Shown piece after piece: positions 23,141 through 32,385 of a stretch of 33,013 nucleotides of DNA. Numbering within the stretch: position 1 is the first letter of the stretch; the number at the start of each line of letters is the position of its first letter. The notes beneath the pieces were generated by a model, which was given only the letters and a program-made list of their open reading frames with translations, was not told the origin of the DNA and made no database searches. Source of the DNA: Muribaculaceae bacterium. GTDB lineage: Bacteria; Bacillota; Clostridia; Lachnospirales; Lachnospiraceae. The position numbers and the translations under genes were made by a program. The stretch lies in contig JAMPHJ010000001.1 in assembly GCA_023663465.1 (NCBI GenBank), forward strand, positions 103,469 through 136,481, in the 5' to 3' direction.

Positions 23141-25282
23141 CTACATAAAATGCAAGAAATTTTTTCCCGTCTTTGCTACTCTGTCCGTACTGATGTGCTG
23201 CAGGATGATGGCAGACGTCGGCGGCAGCGTAATCTGGACTTTTCCCGCAATCACAGGATACTCTTTCGTCTCAGTTGTAAAACCGTCGGCGGTGGTCAGG
23301 ATAAGCCGTTTGAGTATACATTCTTTGGGCGTTCCCAGATACCATACGGATAACTCTTTCGTAATCTCGTAATCATTGTTATTGATTAAGACTAAGGACT
23401 GCTGATTTCGCGTGAAACGTCCATAGCCGATGACATTATAATCCGCTTCCATATGTTTCAGCGAACCCGTCATAAATTCTTCGTTGCGCTTATGGATTTG
23501 AATGATTTCCTTATGAAATTCTATCAAATCTTTGTCTTCATGCCCCCAGGGATAGGTTCTTCGGTTATCCGGGTCCGTAAAGCCGCAGACGCCCGCTTCA
23601 TCGCCATAATAAATCGTGGGCGCTCCGGGCCATGTCATCTGGATAACTACCGCTTCCCGGAGCACAGCTTTATTGACGCCTTCGTTCGCCGCTTCTGCGC
23701 CCAGCGTATTGATACGCCCGACCTTGTGGTTCGTGCGGGTCAAAAACCGGGAATGGTCGTGATTGGATAGCTCATTCATCGCCGTCTGCAGGGAAGGATT
23801 CGTCATATTTGCGCAGTGATAGCGCATAGCGTCCCAGAAGCTGTCAGCATTTCCCCGCAGGTCTTCCCGGTAGTCGTCGCTATGCTTCTGCATTCCAGTC
23901 AAAAACCAGGTCACCGGCTCCATGAAAGCATCGTAATTCATGATGGTATCCCATTCTTTGCCTTGCAGCCACTCTTTGGAAACTCCGTAATGTTCCGCCA
24001 GAATAATGGCATCAGGGTTTGCGCTTTTAACTGCCTTGCGAAATTCCTGCCAGAAATAATGGTTATATTCCGCACTGTGTCCTAAATCCGCCGCTACGTC
24101 AAGGCGCCAGCCGTCCGCGTTATACGGCGGCGATACCCATTTCTGACCGATGTAGAGCATATAATTGAACAATTCCCTGGAACTTTCATAATTCAGCTTC
24201 GGAAGCGTATCATGCCCCCACCATCCATCATACACGCTGTTATAAGGCCATTGATCTTCATAGAATCTGAAATATCCATAATATGGGCTTTCTTTGCTGA
24301 TATAAGCCCCTTTTTCGTATCCCGGCGCTACCTCGTAAATCTGCTCCCTGTCCATCCATTTATTAAAGGAGCCACAATGGTTGAAAACGCCATCCAGAAT
24401 TACTTTCATTCCGCGTCTATGCGCTTCTTTTACCACTTCAACAAACAGAGCGTTACTGGCTTCCAGATTTTCTTTATTCGTAACACGGTTAATGTATTTG
24501 GACGCAAATCTGTTTTCATGCTGTCCGGGCGCTAAGACGTCGCCCGCCTCATTGACAATTTTCCCGATATGGGGGTCGATATTGTCATAGTCCTGGATAT
24601 CGTACTTATGGTTTGAAGGGGAAACAAACAGCGGATTAAAATAGATAACGTCTACGCCCAAGTCCTGAAGGTAGTCCATCTTATCCAGAACCCCCTGCAA
24701 ATCGCCGCCGTAAAATTCCCTTACACCCATGACGGCAGGATATTGATCCCAATCCTCTACTTTGACAGTCCCTTCCCCGATATACTGATACTCGTTTGTA
24801 AGGACGTCATTGGAAGGGTCGCCATTGTAAAAGCGGTCCACATAAATCTGGTAAAATACCGCTCCTTTTGCCCACGCAGGCGTCTGGAACCCCGGAATCA
24901 CCTGAAAATGATAGTGTTCGTTAATATCTTTCGCAATCCCTCTCGTATCGTAGTAGCAGCAAATCTTTCCTGCATAAACTTCAAAATAATAACTTAACTT
25001 TTCGTTCTCTAACTGTTCCGTATGGGAATAGTAATCAAAATACTTGTCCGACTCGGTTTTTAACATCATATGCTTTACGCCCTTTGTAATGAAAAAAACG
25101 TTGTCAATATTATTTTTAGCGGAGCGGAAGCGGATTGTCACTTCGCCATACGCACTCGGTTCTGCAGGGGAAACATAATTTTCCGTAGTATCGCTGAACA
25201 GTGCGTTTCTGTTAAAAACGGGCCGCATCGACGTTATATACTGATAATTCTGCTCTGCCTTCCAAATCTGATTGTTATCCAT
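23141..25282 (-). CDS. GH13 alpha-glycosidase (neopullulanase / cyclomaltodextrinase-like)
   Basis: Counting 713 residues from the ATG at 25282, the protein has an N-terminal beta domain (about 1-130) and a GH13 barrel. The barrel shows DVIYFNPLFVSPSNHKYD (211-228), DGVFNHCG (297-304), the nucleophile Asp395 in GWRLDVAAD, the acid/base Glu430 in ILAEHYG and the third acid Asp509 in SNHDHSR. A C-terminal beta domain closes it. There is no signal peptide, so it acts in the cytoplasm on imported maltodextrins. The frame extends to a GTG at 25297, but GTGAGG spaced before 25282 supports the ATG. The upstream region holds AT-rich promoter-like sequence (TTGAAT and TATAAA) with imperfect spacing. 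It is not next to a sugar transporter. Confidence 0.93.
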   Translation of the reverse strand: MDNNQIWKAEQNYQYITSMRPVFNRNALFSDTTENYVSPAEPSAYGEVTIRFRSAKNNIDNVFFITKGVKHMMLKTESDKYFDYYSHTEQLENEKLSYYFEVYAGKICCYYDTRGIAKDINEHYHFQVIPGFQTPAWAKGAVFYQIYVDRFYNGDPSNDVLTNEYQYIGEGTVKVEDWDQYPAVMGVREFYGGDLQGVLDKMDYLQDLGVDVIYFNPLFVSPSNHKYDIQDYDNIDPHIGKIVNEAGDVLAPGQHENRFASKYINRVTNKENLEASNALFVEVVKEAHRRGMKVILDGVFNHCGSFNKWMDREQIYEVAPGYEKGAYISKESPYYGYFRFYEDQWPYNSVYDGWWGHDTLPKLNYESSRELFNYMLYIGQKWVSPPYNADGWRLDVAADLGHSAEYNHYFWQEFRKAVKSANPDAIILAEHYGVSKEWLQGKEWDTIMNYDAFMEPVTWFLTGMQKHSDDYREDLRGNADSFWDAMRYHCANMTNPSLQTAMNELSNHDHSRFLTRTNHKVGRINTLGAEAANEGVNKAVLREAVVIQMTWPGAPTIYYGDEAGVCGFTDPDNRRTYPWGHEDKDLIEFHKEIIQIHKRNEEFMTGSLKHMEADYNVIGYGRFTRNQQSLVLINNNDYEITKELSVWYLGTPKECILKRLILTTADGFTTETKEYPVIAGKVQITLPPTSAIILQHISTDRVAKTGKNFLHFM

Positions 25283-25415
25283 CCAAGTAAGCCTCACTTT
25301 ATATTCGGAATCCCGTGTTCCATATTCTATCTATAAGCATATATGGTTATTTTATACTATATATTGTGGATATTCAAGTATTCTGCACAAAAACACAAGA
25401 AAACACAAGAAAAGT

Positions 25416-25440
25416 AAAAAAGACAGCTATAAACGCTGTC
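25416..25440 (-). terminator. Terminator downstream of ftsH
   Basis: GACAGC-N7-GCTGTC (25422-25440), followed on the minus strand by TTTTTT. It lies about 175 bp after the ftsH stop. The stretch between (25446-25615) is AT-rich and shows no gene. Confidence 0.8.
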
Positions 25441-25615
25441 CTTTTTAGAGAAGGTATTTCTTTCTTATGGGGTATAGCAAAAAACTATATAATGTATTGG
25501 GGGTTACAAGTGTATATTAGCACAGCCTTAGAAATGTCACAATACCAAGGATTCACAAATATTACAAATTTGCATGTCTGTTTTTGTGCATAATATACAA
25601 ATTCACTTTCTAACC

Positions 25616-27424
25616 CTACTCAAATAACGCTTCAAACTCTGCTCTGTTGATTCTTTCTTTTTCCAAGAGCAGCTCGGCGCAGCGGTGAAGGACGTTTTCA
25701 TGCGCCAGAATGATTTCTTTTGCTTTCTGGTAACACTCGTCGATAATTGCCTTGACTTCTTTGTCGATTTCACCGGATATAATTTCACTATGATTCTTGG
25801 CGTGCGCTAAGTCTCTTCCGATAAATACTTCATCATCATCATCGTCATAGTTGATAACGCCGATGTTATCGGACATACCGTATCTCGTCACCATCCTGCG
25901 CGCAACCTTCGTCGCCTTTTTGATATCGCTGGACGCGCCGGTCGTAATGTCATCGAAAATGATTTCCTCCGCGATACGCCCGCCTAAAGATACCATGATA
26001 TCCTCTTTCATCTTGCCTTTTGTCAAAAACATCTCATCTTTTTCCGGCAGCGGCATTGTATATCCTGCTGCCCCGATTCCCGTAGGAATGATGGAAACGG
26101 TATAGACAGGACCTACATGGGGAAGCACATGGAATAAAATCGCATGCCCCGCCTCATGGTAGGCGGTAATTTTTTTCTCTTCATCGGAAATGATGCGGCT
26201 CTTTTTCTCTGCGCCTATCCCGACTTTGATAAACGCCTTCTTGATATCTTCCTGTTTCACGAACACTCTTTTATCCATCGCCGCATTAATCGCCGCTTCG
26301 TTCAGAAGATTTTCCAAATCCGCGCCCGTAAAGCCCGCCGTCGTCTGCGCTATCTGCTCTAAATCCACATCGTCCGCAAGAGGTTTGTTTTTGGCATGGA
26401 CTTTTAAAATATCCTGCCTTCCGCCTACGTCCGGGGAAGAAACGCTTATTTTCCTATCGAAACGCCCCGGTCTCAAAATCGCGGGATCCAGGATATCCAC
26501 GCGGTTCGTCGCCGCCATAACGATAATGCCCTCATTGACGCCGAAACCGTCCATTTCTACCAGTAATTGGTTCAAGGTCTGCTCTCTCTCGTCGTGTCCG
26601 CCGCCCATACCAGTGCCCCGGCGTCTTGCCACCGCATCGATTTCATCGATGAAAATAATACAAGGAGCATGTCTTTTCGCCTCCGCAAACATATCACGGA
26701 CACGGGACGCGCCGACACCCACGAACATCTCTACGAAATCTGAGCCTGATATACTGAAAAACGGTACGTTGGCTTCCCCGGCAATCGCTTTGGCAAGCAA
26801 GGTCTTACCAGTACCCGGCGCACCTTCCAACAGGACGCCCTTAGGGATTCTTGCGCCCACTCTCGTAAACTTTCCAGGTTCCTTTAAAAATTCCACAATT
26901 TCAACCAGCTCTTCTTTTTCTTCTTTCAGACCGGCGACTTCATCTAGGACAATCCTGTGATCTCCTACGGAAAGCTTCGCCCTGCTCTTTCCAAAATTCA
27001 TCATCTTGCCGCCGTTTCCGCCCGCGGAATTTTGCGCATTAAACATGACGAAAAAGAAGACGCACACAATGATGACAAGTAAAACCGGAAATACACTGTT
27101 TAAGAACCAGCTCTCTTCCGGTACTGCCTCTATGGTCGGATCCAGACCGTAAGAGCGGATTTGTTTCTCTATTTCCGTCACGTCTGTTACATAAAGGATT
27201 CTTTCTTCGCCGCTTTTTAATGTAATCTCTACAGACCCGGTCGGCGTTTCCCTGCTCGGACAGATATTGACAAGCGCCACGTTCTGATTCTCTAACTGGC
27301 TTTCTAACTCGCCCCATGTATATCCGTTTCCCTGCGTCCTTAGCGTCCCAATCCAGACGGTCATGAAAAGCAATCCGATGATAATAATAAAATATAGATA
27401 AAAGCTTCTGTTATTTTTATTCAA
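25616..27424 (-). CDS. ftsH: ATP-dependent zinc metalloprotease FtsH
   Basis: A 602-residue membrane-anchored AAA+ protease that degrades misfolded membrane proteins and regulators. It has two membrane helices (about 8-27 and 108-128) around a small outer domain, Walker A GAPGTGKT (201-208), Walker B CIIFIDE (255-261) and the second region of homology (about 306-323, with RPGRFDR). The zinc site is HEAGH (423-427), with Asp500 in TTGASSD as third ligand. An unusual acidic run, DDDDDE (527-532), lies in the protease domain. The gene follows hpt by 40 bp, with AAAGAGG before the ATG, in the usual tilS-hpt-ftsH order. Confidence 0.98.
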   Translation of the reverse strand: MNKNNRSFYLYFIIIIGLLFMTVWIGTLRTQGNGYTWGELESQLENQNVALVNICPSRETPTGSVEITLKSGEERILYVTDVTEIEKQIRSYGLDPTIEAVPEESWFLNSVFPVLLVIIVCVFFFVMFNAQNSAGGNGGKMMNFGKSRAKLSVGDHRIVLDEVAGLKEEKEELVEIVEFLKEPGKFTRVGARIPKGVLLEGAPGTGKTLLAKAIAGEANVPFFSISGSDFVEMFVGVGASRVRDMFAEAKRHAPCIIFIDEIDAVARRRGTGMGGGHDEREQTLNQLLVEMDGFGVNEGIIVMAATNRVDILDPAILRPGRFDRKISVSSPDVGGRQDILKVHAKNKPLADDVDLEQIAQTTAGFTGADLENLLNEAAINAAMDKRVFVKQEDIKKAFIKVGIGAEKKSRIISDEEKKITAYHEAGHAILFHVLPHVGPVYTVSIIPTGIGAAGYTMPLPEKDEMFLTKGKMKEDIMVSLGGRIAEEIIFDDITTGASSDIKKATKVARRMVTRYGMSDNIGVINYDDDDDEVFIGRDLAHAKNHSEIISGEIDKEVKAIIDECYQKAKEIILAHENVLHRCAELLLEKERINRAEFEALFE

Positions 27425-27464
27425 AGCAAACCTCTTTCTTTATTCCAAACTATTTTTTCCTTTG

Positions 27465-27992
27465 TTAATCACTAAATTTTACAACACCCACATACGGCAG
27501 ATTCCGATAGCGCTGGGCGTAATCCATACCATATCCTACGACAAACTCATCAGGGATTTTAAATCCGGTATAATCCGCTTCTATATCCACCACTCTCCTA
27601 TCCGGTTTATCTAACAGCGCGCAGAGTTTTACATCGGCGGCATTTCTATCTTTTAACAGATTTACCAGATAGCTCAGGGATCTCCCGGTGTCTACGATAT
27701 CCTCCACCACCAGGACATGTTTGCCTTCTATCGGTTCTTCCAAATCTTTGACCACTTTCACCACGCCGGCAGACTCTGTGCTCTCACCATAGCTGGAAAG
27801 CGACATAAAATCAACGAATACGGGAACCGTAATTCTTTTCGCAAGCTCGCACATGAAAAAGCTGCCTCCTTTTAACACACACACCAGATGAAGGCTTTTT
27901 CCCGCATAATCCTTGCTAATCTGCTCCCCCATTTCCCGGATTCTTTTATTTACTTCTTCCTCCGACAATAAAACTTCGATTCGTTCAGCCAT
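27465..27992 (-). CDS. hpt: Hypoxanthine phosphoribosyltransferase
   Basis: A 175-residue purine-salvage enzyme making IMP (and GMP) from the base and PRPP. It has the PRPP loop VVEDIVDTGRS (95-105), the KGGSFF loop near 41-46, and the C-terminal KIPDEFVVGYGMDYAQRYR typical of HPRT. An ATG at 27998 overlaps the tilS stop but directly abuts the GAGGAGG site. The ATG at 27992, 6 nt from that site, is the better start. Genes in this tilS-hpt-ftsH arrangement are cotranscribed in many Firmicutes. Confidence 0.97.
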   Translation of the reverse strand: MAERIEVLLSEEEVNKRIREMGEQISKDYAGKSLHLVCVLKGGSFFMCELAKRITVPVFVDFMSLSSYGESTESAGVVKVVKDLEEPIEGKHVLVVEDIVDTGRSLSYLVNLLKDRNAADVKLCALLDKPDRRVVDIEADYTGFKIPDEFVVGYGMDYAQRYRNLPYVGVVKFSD

Positions 27993-27994
27993 CG

Positions 27995-29437
27995 TCATCC
28001 TCCTCTTAGCCGTACTTGTAAAATACGCTTCGTATTTTCATCCACCTTATAATACTGACTGATGCGATATCCCGGTATCCAGAGGACATGCGCTCCATCC
28101 GCAAGCAGATACATACTGTCTCTCTGTAATCTAGGAATTTTCTCATGAATCATGTATTCTTTGATGGATTTTCTATGCAGAGCCCTATCTATCATAAGAT
28201 AATCCCCTGTTTGTCTTGTCCTTACTAATAAAACCGTAGTTATTTTATCATAATCAAACCATTTCGTATACGTTTTTCCCGGAATAATTTGACCTTTTTC
28301 CTCAAAAAAAGACTGATACAGGAAATCTTCTCTCTCTATGGATTGAAATTCCAGCATGCCCAGCCCCGGAATCAGGACGTCCCCCGGGACGGATACCGGA
28401 TAGGATACCTGCTGTGGCTTTTCGCCAGATACCGCCTTATCTACATCTTCTTTTCCCCGGTAAATCGTCAGCTTTTCATACTCTTTACGGGCAATAAGAT
28501 GATAGGGCAGGCTTACTTCTTTGCTCCCGTCCCCGCCGATTATCTGCAGCAGCGCCCGGATATGTTCCTTCGTAATGTCTTTCCGGTACGGCGTCAGCTT
28601 TTCTAAGCATTGCAGCAGAATCCTTTTTTGTAAAAAAGAATCCTCTTTCTGAAATTTACTAAGGTCTAATACGATGCCGTCTTTATTTTCCCCCTGCAAA
28701 ACTACACATCTTTCATATGCCAACGCTGTCTGCATCTGCACGAAATCTTCCGTCTCGGCAAGGATTTGCGCCGCGTCCCCTATGTGCCGCGTGGCATTCT
28801 GACAAATCTGCGTCTCGACAAAAGGAAGGATATGATGTCTTATCTTATTTCTTGTATAAGCATCCTCATCATTGGTGCTATCTATACAATACGCGATATT
28901 TTTTTCCGACAGACAGGCTTCTATCTCCGTCCTGTCCAGACATAGCAAGGGCCGGATGACCTGTCCTCTCACGGGGCGGATACTGCCAAGCCCTCTTAAC
29001 CCGCTGCCCCTGAACAAGTGAAAAAGCAGCGTTTCCGCCCTGTCGTTATTATGATGGGCAACCGCTATTTTATGAAAACCCCTGTCTGGAATTTCCGCAA
29101 ATGCCTGATAGCGTAGCTGCCTTCCCGCTTCTTCCGGGGAAAGCCCCTTTTCTTTGGCATAGCCCATCATATCAACCTTTCGCAGATAAAATGGGACTCC
29201 TAGCTCTTTACAAACCTTTTCCACATATGCTGCATCGGCGTCCGCCTCTTCACGCACACCATGATGCACATGCACGGCGAATAGCTGAAATCCTAACTCT
29301 TTTGATAATTTCTGGAGCATGTACAACATACAAATAGAATCCGCCCCGCCGGATACGCCCGCCACGATACAATCACCTTGGGCAATCATTTGGTGTTCTG
29401 CAATATACTTTTTCACTTTCTCATAAATTTTTTCCAT
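27995..29437 (-). CDS. tilS: tRNA(Ile)-lysidine synthetase
   Basis: A 480-residue ATP-dependent enzyme that modifies C34 of tRNA-Ile2 to lysidine so that it reads AUA. The N-terminal PP-loop domain has SGGADS (29-34), GVREEADADAAYVEKVCKEL and HHNNDRAETLLFHLFRGSGLRGLG. A helical linker follows, and the C-terminal TilS-C domain includes LLVRTRQTGDYL and KSIKEYMIHEKIPRLQRD. The gene overlaps hpt by 3-4 bp in its terminal TGA. The ribosome site before the ATG at 29437 is weak (ACAGGTACGCT), and a long leader hairpin lies just upstream. Confidence 0.97.
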   Translation of the reverse strand: MEKIYEKVKKYIAEHQMIAQGDCIVAGVSGGADSICMLYMLQKLSKELGFQLFAVHVHHGVREEADADAAYVEKVCKELGVPFYLRKVDMMGYAKEKGLSPEEAGRQLRYQAFAEIPDRGFHKIAVAHHNNDRAETLLFHLFRGSGLRGLGSIRPVRGQVIRPLLCLDRTEIEACLSEKNIAYCIDSTNDEDAYTRNKIRHHILPFVETQICQNATRHIGDAAQILAETEDFVQMQTALAYERCVVLQGENKDGIVLDLSKFQKEDSFLQKRILLQCLEKLTPYRKDITKEHIRALLQIIGGDGSKEVSLPYHLIARKEYEKLTIYRGKEDVDKAVSGEKPQQVSYPVSVPGDVLIPGLGMLEFQSIEREDFLYQSFFEEKGQIIPGKTYTKWFDYDKITTVLLVRTRQTGDYLMIDRALHRKSIKEYMIHEKIPRLQRDSMYLLADGAHVLWIPGYRISQYYKVDENTKRILQVRLRGG

Positions 29438-29467
29438 AGCGTACCTGTTTTACGTTTGCTCGTTAAC

Positions 29468-29530
29468 GCCGCAGGAAAATCAAATGCCGCCGCGCGTCGT
29501 TTGTTTTTCCTTTGCGGCTATTACATTGTA
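29468..29530 (-). promoter_or_regulatory. Leader hairpin and extended -10 promoter before tilS
   Basis: On the minus strand GCCGCAAAGGAAAAA and TTTTCCTGCGGC (29468-29518) can form an imperfect stem, with CAAA/TTTG and a GC-rich core in the loop. Just upstream is TGCTACAAT (29525-29533), an extended -10 pattern with no good -35 box. Together they suggest that tilS-hpt-ftsH can be transcribed separately from the SpoIIE-like gene, with a structured leader. Confidence 0.4.
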
Positions 29531-29538
29531 GCACATTT

Positions 29539-30711
29539 TTAGGCGTACTGCCAGATTCCTGTCACTAACACGGTCATGTCGTCGCGTATCTGTCCTCTGC
29601 TCTGATGAAGACAGTAGCTGAGAATCTGGTTGGCGATTTCCCCCGGATTGGTGTGGGATATTTTGCCAATCAGCTCCGGCAGGATTTCTTCCCCGACTCC
29701 TTGCGAAAGCGCATCTAAGACGCCGTCAGAAAGCATAATCACATAATCGCCGTCCTGTAGCTGCCTTTTCATGATTTCCGGCTCTATCTGCTGGAAAACG
29801 CCGAGAGGAAGGTTTCTTGCGGAAAGCCTGTCCACCAGATGGTCCCGTTTAATAAAAGTACACGCCGCGCCGACTTTGATAAAATCGCAGGCTCCGGTGT
29901 AGAGGTTTGTCTCGCAGATATCCAGCGTGGACATATTCTGCTCCTGTTCCCCTGCTGCCAGTGCGCCGTTGATAATCTGAATCGCCGCCTCTTTCCGAAA
30001 TCCCGCTTCTAAGAGCCGCTCCGTCATCTCGATAACCCTTTCGGACTCTTTACAGGCATTTTCCCCTGAACCCATGCCGTCTGAAAGAATCGTAATCATT
30101 CTGCCCTGCTCTATTTCGCAAAAAGAATAATTGTCTCCTGAAATTTTCTCCGTCTCTTTTACCGCCTTGGCAAATCCCGTCAGAATATGATATGCCGGCT
30201 CTTCCATGAAATGATAGGTACTCCATTCCTTGGACATGAATAAAGGATTTCTCCTGGATGACTGAATACGGATATTCATGACTACAGATATCAAATCCGC
30301 CACATCATCCACAATAATATTTTCATGCTGCTGCGTCTTCATCGTCAGATTTAATTCTAAGTGCCCGTCCTCGTTCTCCAGAATCAGGAAATTTTTCAAT
30401 AAAACCCCGGATTCCCTCAGACAATGCGCGGTCTGCCTGTACTTGCGCTCGCTTACCGGACGATACCTGTAGGTTTCCCGCGCGACGTCAGACATGATAT
30501 GCGCCATCTCTTTTAAATGATCCGCCAACAGCCCTTTGCTCTCATATAGTTTTTTCTGCCAGAGATACTCCTGTCTGCTCTTATCTTCCAGGCAGATTTC
30601 TTCTTCCTCTTCCGTAAAAAGCTCCGCCAGCTCCCGGAAAGATTCCGCATAACCAAGAAGCTTCTTCCTGCCATATTCCGGTATTATGGCAATTACATTT
30701 TCATCCCGCAT
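29539..30711 (-). CDS. SpoIIE-like PP2C serine phosphatase lacking the membrane domain
   Basis: From the ATG at 30711 (AGGAGG 10 nt before) the protein has 390 residues. Its C-terminal PP2C domain carries SGDNYSF (191-197), SDGMGSG (210-216), LSDGVLDAL (327-335) and RDDMT (376-380), so the metal-binding acids are present. The N-terminal 180 residues are helical and charged and match the middle region of SpoIIE. SpoIIE dephosphorylates SpoIIAA and releases sigma-F in the forespore; the Bacillus protein is about 827 residues with ten membrane helices at the N-terminus. None are encoded here, and the upstream 150 bp contain a terminator rather than a broken gene. It may be a soluble SpoIIE or a paralog. 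Confidence 0.85.
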   Translation of the reverse strand: MRDENVIAIIPEYGRKKLLGYAESFRELAELFTEEEEEICLEDKSRQEYLWQKKLYESKGLLADHLKEMAHIMSDVARETYRYRPVSERKYRQTAHCLRESGVLLKNFLILENEDGHLELNLTMKTQQHENIIVDDVADLISVVMNIRIQSSRRNPLFMSKEWSTYHFMEEPAYHILTGFAKAVKETEKISGDNYSFCEIEQGRMITILSDGMGSGENACKESERVIEMTERLLEAGFRKEAAIQIINGALAAGEQEQNMSTLDICETNLYTGACDFIKVGAACTFIKRDHLVDRLSARNLPLGVFQQIEPEIMKRQLQDGDYVIMLSDGVLDALSQGVGEEILPELIGKISHTNPGEIANQILSYCLHQSRGQIRDDMTVLVTGIWQYA

Positions 30712-30774
30712 TTCCGCCTGCCTCCTCATATTCTAATACGCCTCCTATCTAATGACCAGCCTTTCTCTCAGTCT

Positions 30775-30790
30775 GCGGCAAATCTGCCGC
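30775..30790 (-). promoter_or_regulatory. Small leader hairpin of the SpoIIE-like gene
   Basis: GCGGCA-aatc-TGCCGC is a perfect 6-bp GC-rich inverted repeat, 64 bp upstream of the start codon. It could be an operator or an mRNA stem. Confidence 0.35.
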
Positions 30791-30860
30791 CTATTTAATC
30801 AATATATGTGGAGGTTGTCCGTATTATTCCATGAATCCGTGCAAAAAGAATCGGTTTAAG

Positions 30861-30900
30861 CAAAACAGATTTCGGATATTATAAAATATTCCGAAATCTG
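30861..30900 (-). terminator. Terminator after divIC
   Basis: The stem CAGATTTCGGA(TATT) (30866-30880) with (AATA)TTCCGAAATCTG (30885-30900), followed on the minus strand by TTTTG, begins one base after the divIC stop. It separates the rqcP-yabP-yabQ-divIC operon from the SpoIIE-like gene. Confidence 0.85.
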
Positions 30901-30901
30901 C

Positions 30902-31207
30902 TTATTTTTCATCTTTAAAAATAATCTCGCCTTCATACACCAGACCAAGCTTATCTTTTGCTATTTCTTCGACATACTTTTTCGTCTGCGTATATTTTCC
31001 GTATTCTTCTATTTCCTCAGTGCGCGCTTCCTCTGCTTCTATTTCTTCCTGCAGGGCGGCTTCCCTTAACTGATATGCTTCTTTTTTCCCCCGAAGCTCC
31101 ACACTTTTGATAGTTACCACAACTAACATCATCAATACAACAGTCGTTACCAAAATCATCCCTGTCTTGTTCTGGCGCTTCTTACGGTATGCTGCCTTTT
31201 TTGCCAT
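30902..31207 (-). CDS. divIC: Septum formation initiator DivIC/FtsB family
   Basis: A 101-residue divisome protein with a basic cytoplasmic start (KKAAYRKKRQNK), one membrane helix (about 17-34) and an outer coiled coil (about 38-70, EAALQEEIEAEEARTEEI). The conserved tail YVEEIAKDKLGLVYEGEIIF is diagnostic of the family. It partners FtsL and DivIB to activate septal wall synthesis. It is last in the operon with yabQ, yabP and rqcP, directly before a terminator. Confidence 0.93.
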   Translation of the reverse strand: MAKKAAYRKKRQNKTGMILVTTVVLMMLVVVTIKSVELRGKKEAYQLREAALQEEIEAEEARTEEIEEYGKYTQTKKYVEEIAKDKLGLVYEGEIIFKDEK

Positions 31208-31233
31208 GATACCTGTTACTCCAATCGGACATT

Positions 31234-31722
31234 TTACTGTTTACATAAAACCATTTTAAGCATTTTTATGAAAACCGTCAACCTATTTTTTATGAAAATT
31301 TGACATTTTTTTAATTTCTTTTTCAAATATATTATCCATTTTTTCAGCTTGGAAATCAGCCATTTTATCGGTTTTACTACAATTTGTACAATTCGTAGAA
31401 TCAACCACACTATCTTGTATATACATGTTGACATAATATGTACGAAGAAATTGCTAATCAGCAATTTATAACATGCCATACCGATTAGGGCGCCTATTAC
31501 GGTAAACCACCTGAGTATGCCGTTATTTTCCCGATACAGCATATAGAAGACTCCCAGCCCGCAGGCAATCCAGAAAAGGAAATCTTCCAAGGATACCAGC
31601 AGATTACCATGCTTTATCAATTTCCGCAGAATCAGAAACCAGTCGTAAACGAAAGTAATGACAACGCCCATAATAATGGAATGTAGAAAAAAAGTGACTT
31701 CCTGTATGATGTCCTGACTCAT
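31234..31722 (-). CDS. yabQ: Spore cortex biosynthesis protein YabQ
   Basis: From the ATG at 31722 the protein has 162 residues. Hydrophobic segments cover about 1-110 (QEVTFFLHSIIMGVVITFVY, FLFWIACGLGVFYMLYREN), and a strongly basic tail follows (KLKKWIIYLKKKLKKC). YabQ sits in the forespore membrane and is needed for cortex formation in Bacillus. The frame extends to 31743, but the GAAGGG site and family N-terminus favour 31722. The codons before it contain ATGGTTATG, the recurrent leader. Placement between yabP and divIC supports the name. Confidence 0.9.
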   Translation of the reverse strand: MSQDIIQEVTFFLHSIIMGVVITFVYDWFLILRKLIKHGNLLVSLEDFLFWIACGLGVFYMLYRENNGILRWFTVIGALIGMACYKLLISNFFVHIMSTCIYKIVWLILRIVQIVVKPIKWLISKLKKWIIYLKKKLKKCQIFIKNRLTVFIKMLKMVLCKQ

Positions 31723-31756
31723 ATCATAACCATGCCCTTCCACAGTCTGCTAACAT

Positions 31757-32047
31757 CTACTTAAATAATCTGGATAAGAAAGATTCTCCCTTGGCGCCGT
31801 ATCCTGCCGTTTCTGAATAAGTAAGACTGTCTATCCTGCCGTCTACGTCTACTTCGCCTTTATCTAACGACAACCTGCTGACATGAAGTTCATTTCCTTT
31901 TATCATCAACATTCCCTGCTCTGTCTCTAATAGAATTTCATTGACGTCGAAAGAAAGCACATCATTCACGCCGCTGATAGTACATGTCCTTCTATTAGTG
32001 AGCATCAGTTTATGGGGTCTTTTATTAATGCTGTTTAAATCCTCCAT
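31757..32047 (-). CDS. yabP: Sporulation protein YabP
   Basis: A 96-residue protein from the ATG at 32047, chosen because GGGAGG lies 6-8 nt upstream. It has the YabP/YqfC core KLMLTNRRTCTISGVNDVLSF, DVNEILLETEQGMLMIKGNELHVSRL and DVDGRIDSLTY. It belongs to a family of sigma-E-dependent sporulation proteins that resemble BRICHOS-free beta sandwich sheets; the precise role is unresolved. The order rqcP-yabP-yabQ-divIC is standard in spore formers. Confidence 0.92.
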   Translation of the reverse strand: MEDLNSINKRPHKLMLTNRRTCTISGVNDVLSFDVNEILLETEQGMLMIKGNELHVSRLSLDKGEVDVDGRIDSLTYSETAGYGAKGESFLSRLFK

Positions 32048-32142
32048 GCATACCTCCCTGATTAGAAACATCCTAAAATATATTTCAGTTAAAATATATG
32101 CACGGGATTTTCAAAATATGCGAAGGCTCCTGCAATCCGGTT

Positions 32143-32385
32143 TTATGTCAGGTATCTAAACAGCTCTTTTGCCTCTTCCTTACGCACGGTTTCCTGTACG
32201 CTTAAAACCTCTACTTTCACTTCTTTATTCCCAAATTGTATCGTTATGATATCCCCTTCTTTTACGTTCGCAGACGCCTTCGCGGGTCTTTCATTGATAA
32301 AAACCCTGCCTGCATCACATGCCTCGTTCGCTATCGTGCGCCGCTTAATCAGACGGGAAACTTTTAAATATTTATCGAGTCTCAT
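32143..32385 (-). CDS. rqcP: RNA-binding S4 domain protein RqcP (YlmH/YabO-like)
   Basis: An 80-residue single S4 domain starting MRLDKYLKVSRLIKRRTIAN, with AGRVFINERPAKASANVKEGD. RqcP binds stalled 50S-tRNA complexes and works with RqcH in alanine tailing during ribosome quality control. The ATG at 32385 is the family start. An in-frame ATG at 32397 lies 1 nt from AAAGGAG and belongs to the recurrent leader. The ribosome site and leader are supplied by repeat copy C. Confidence 0.95.
   Translation of the reverse strand: MRLDKYLKVSRLIKRRTIANEACDAGRVFINERPAKASANVKEGDIITIQFGNKEVKVEVLSVQETVRKEEAKELFRYLT

Noticed and set aside
22938-23372. Plus-strand frame beginning MDGGGFEPPKQFAADLQS
   Set aside because: It is the reverse complement of tRNA-Tyr and then the antisense of the GH13 gene end. 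This is a classic false gene produced by tRNA sequence.
25315-25593. 92-residue plus-strand frame in the gap between the GH13 gene and ftsH
   Set aside because: It spans the ftsH terminator, has no ribosome site and shows no recognisable motif.
26190-26960. 256-residue plus-strand open frame
   Set aside because: It lies wholly antisense to the ftsH ATPase region, has no ribosome site and has a composition typical of a shadow of a GC-rich coding strand.
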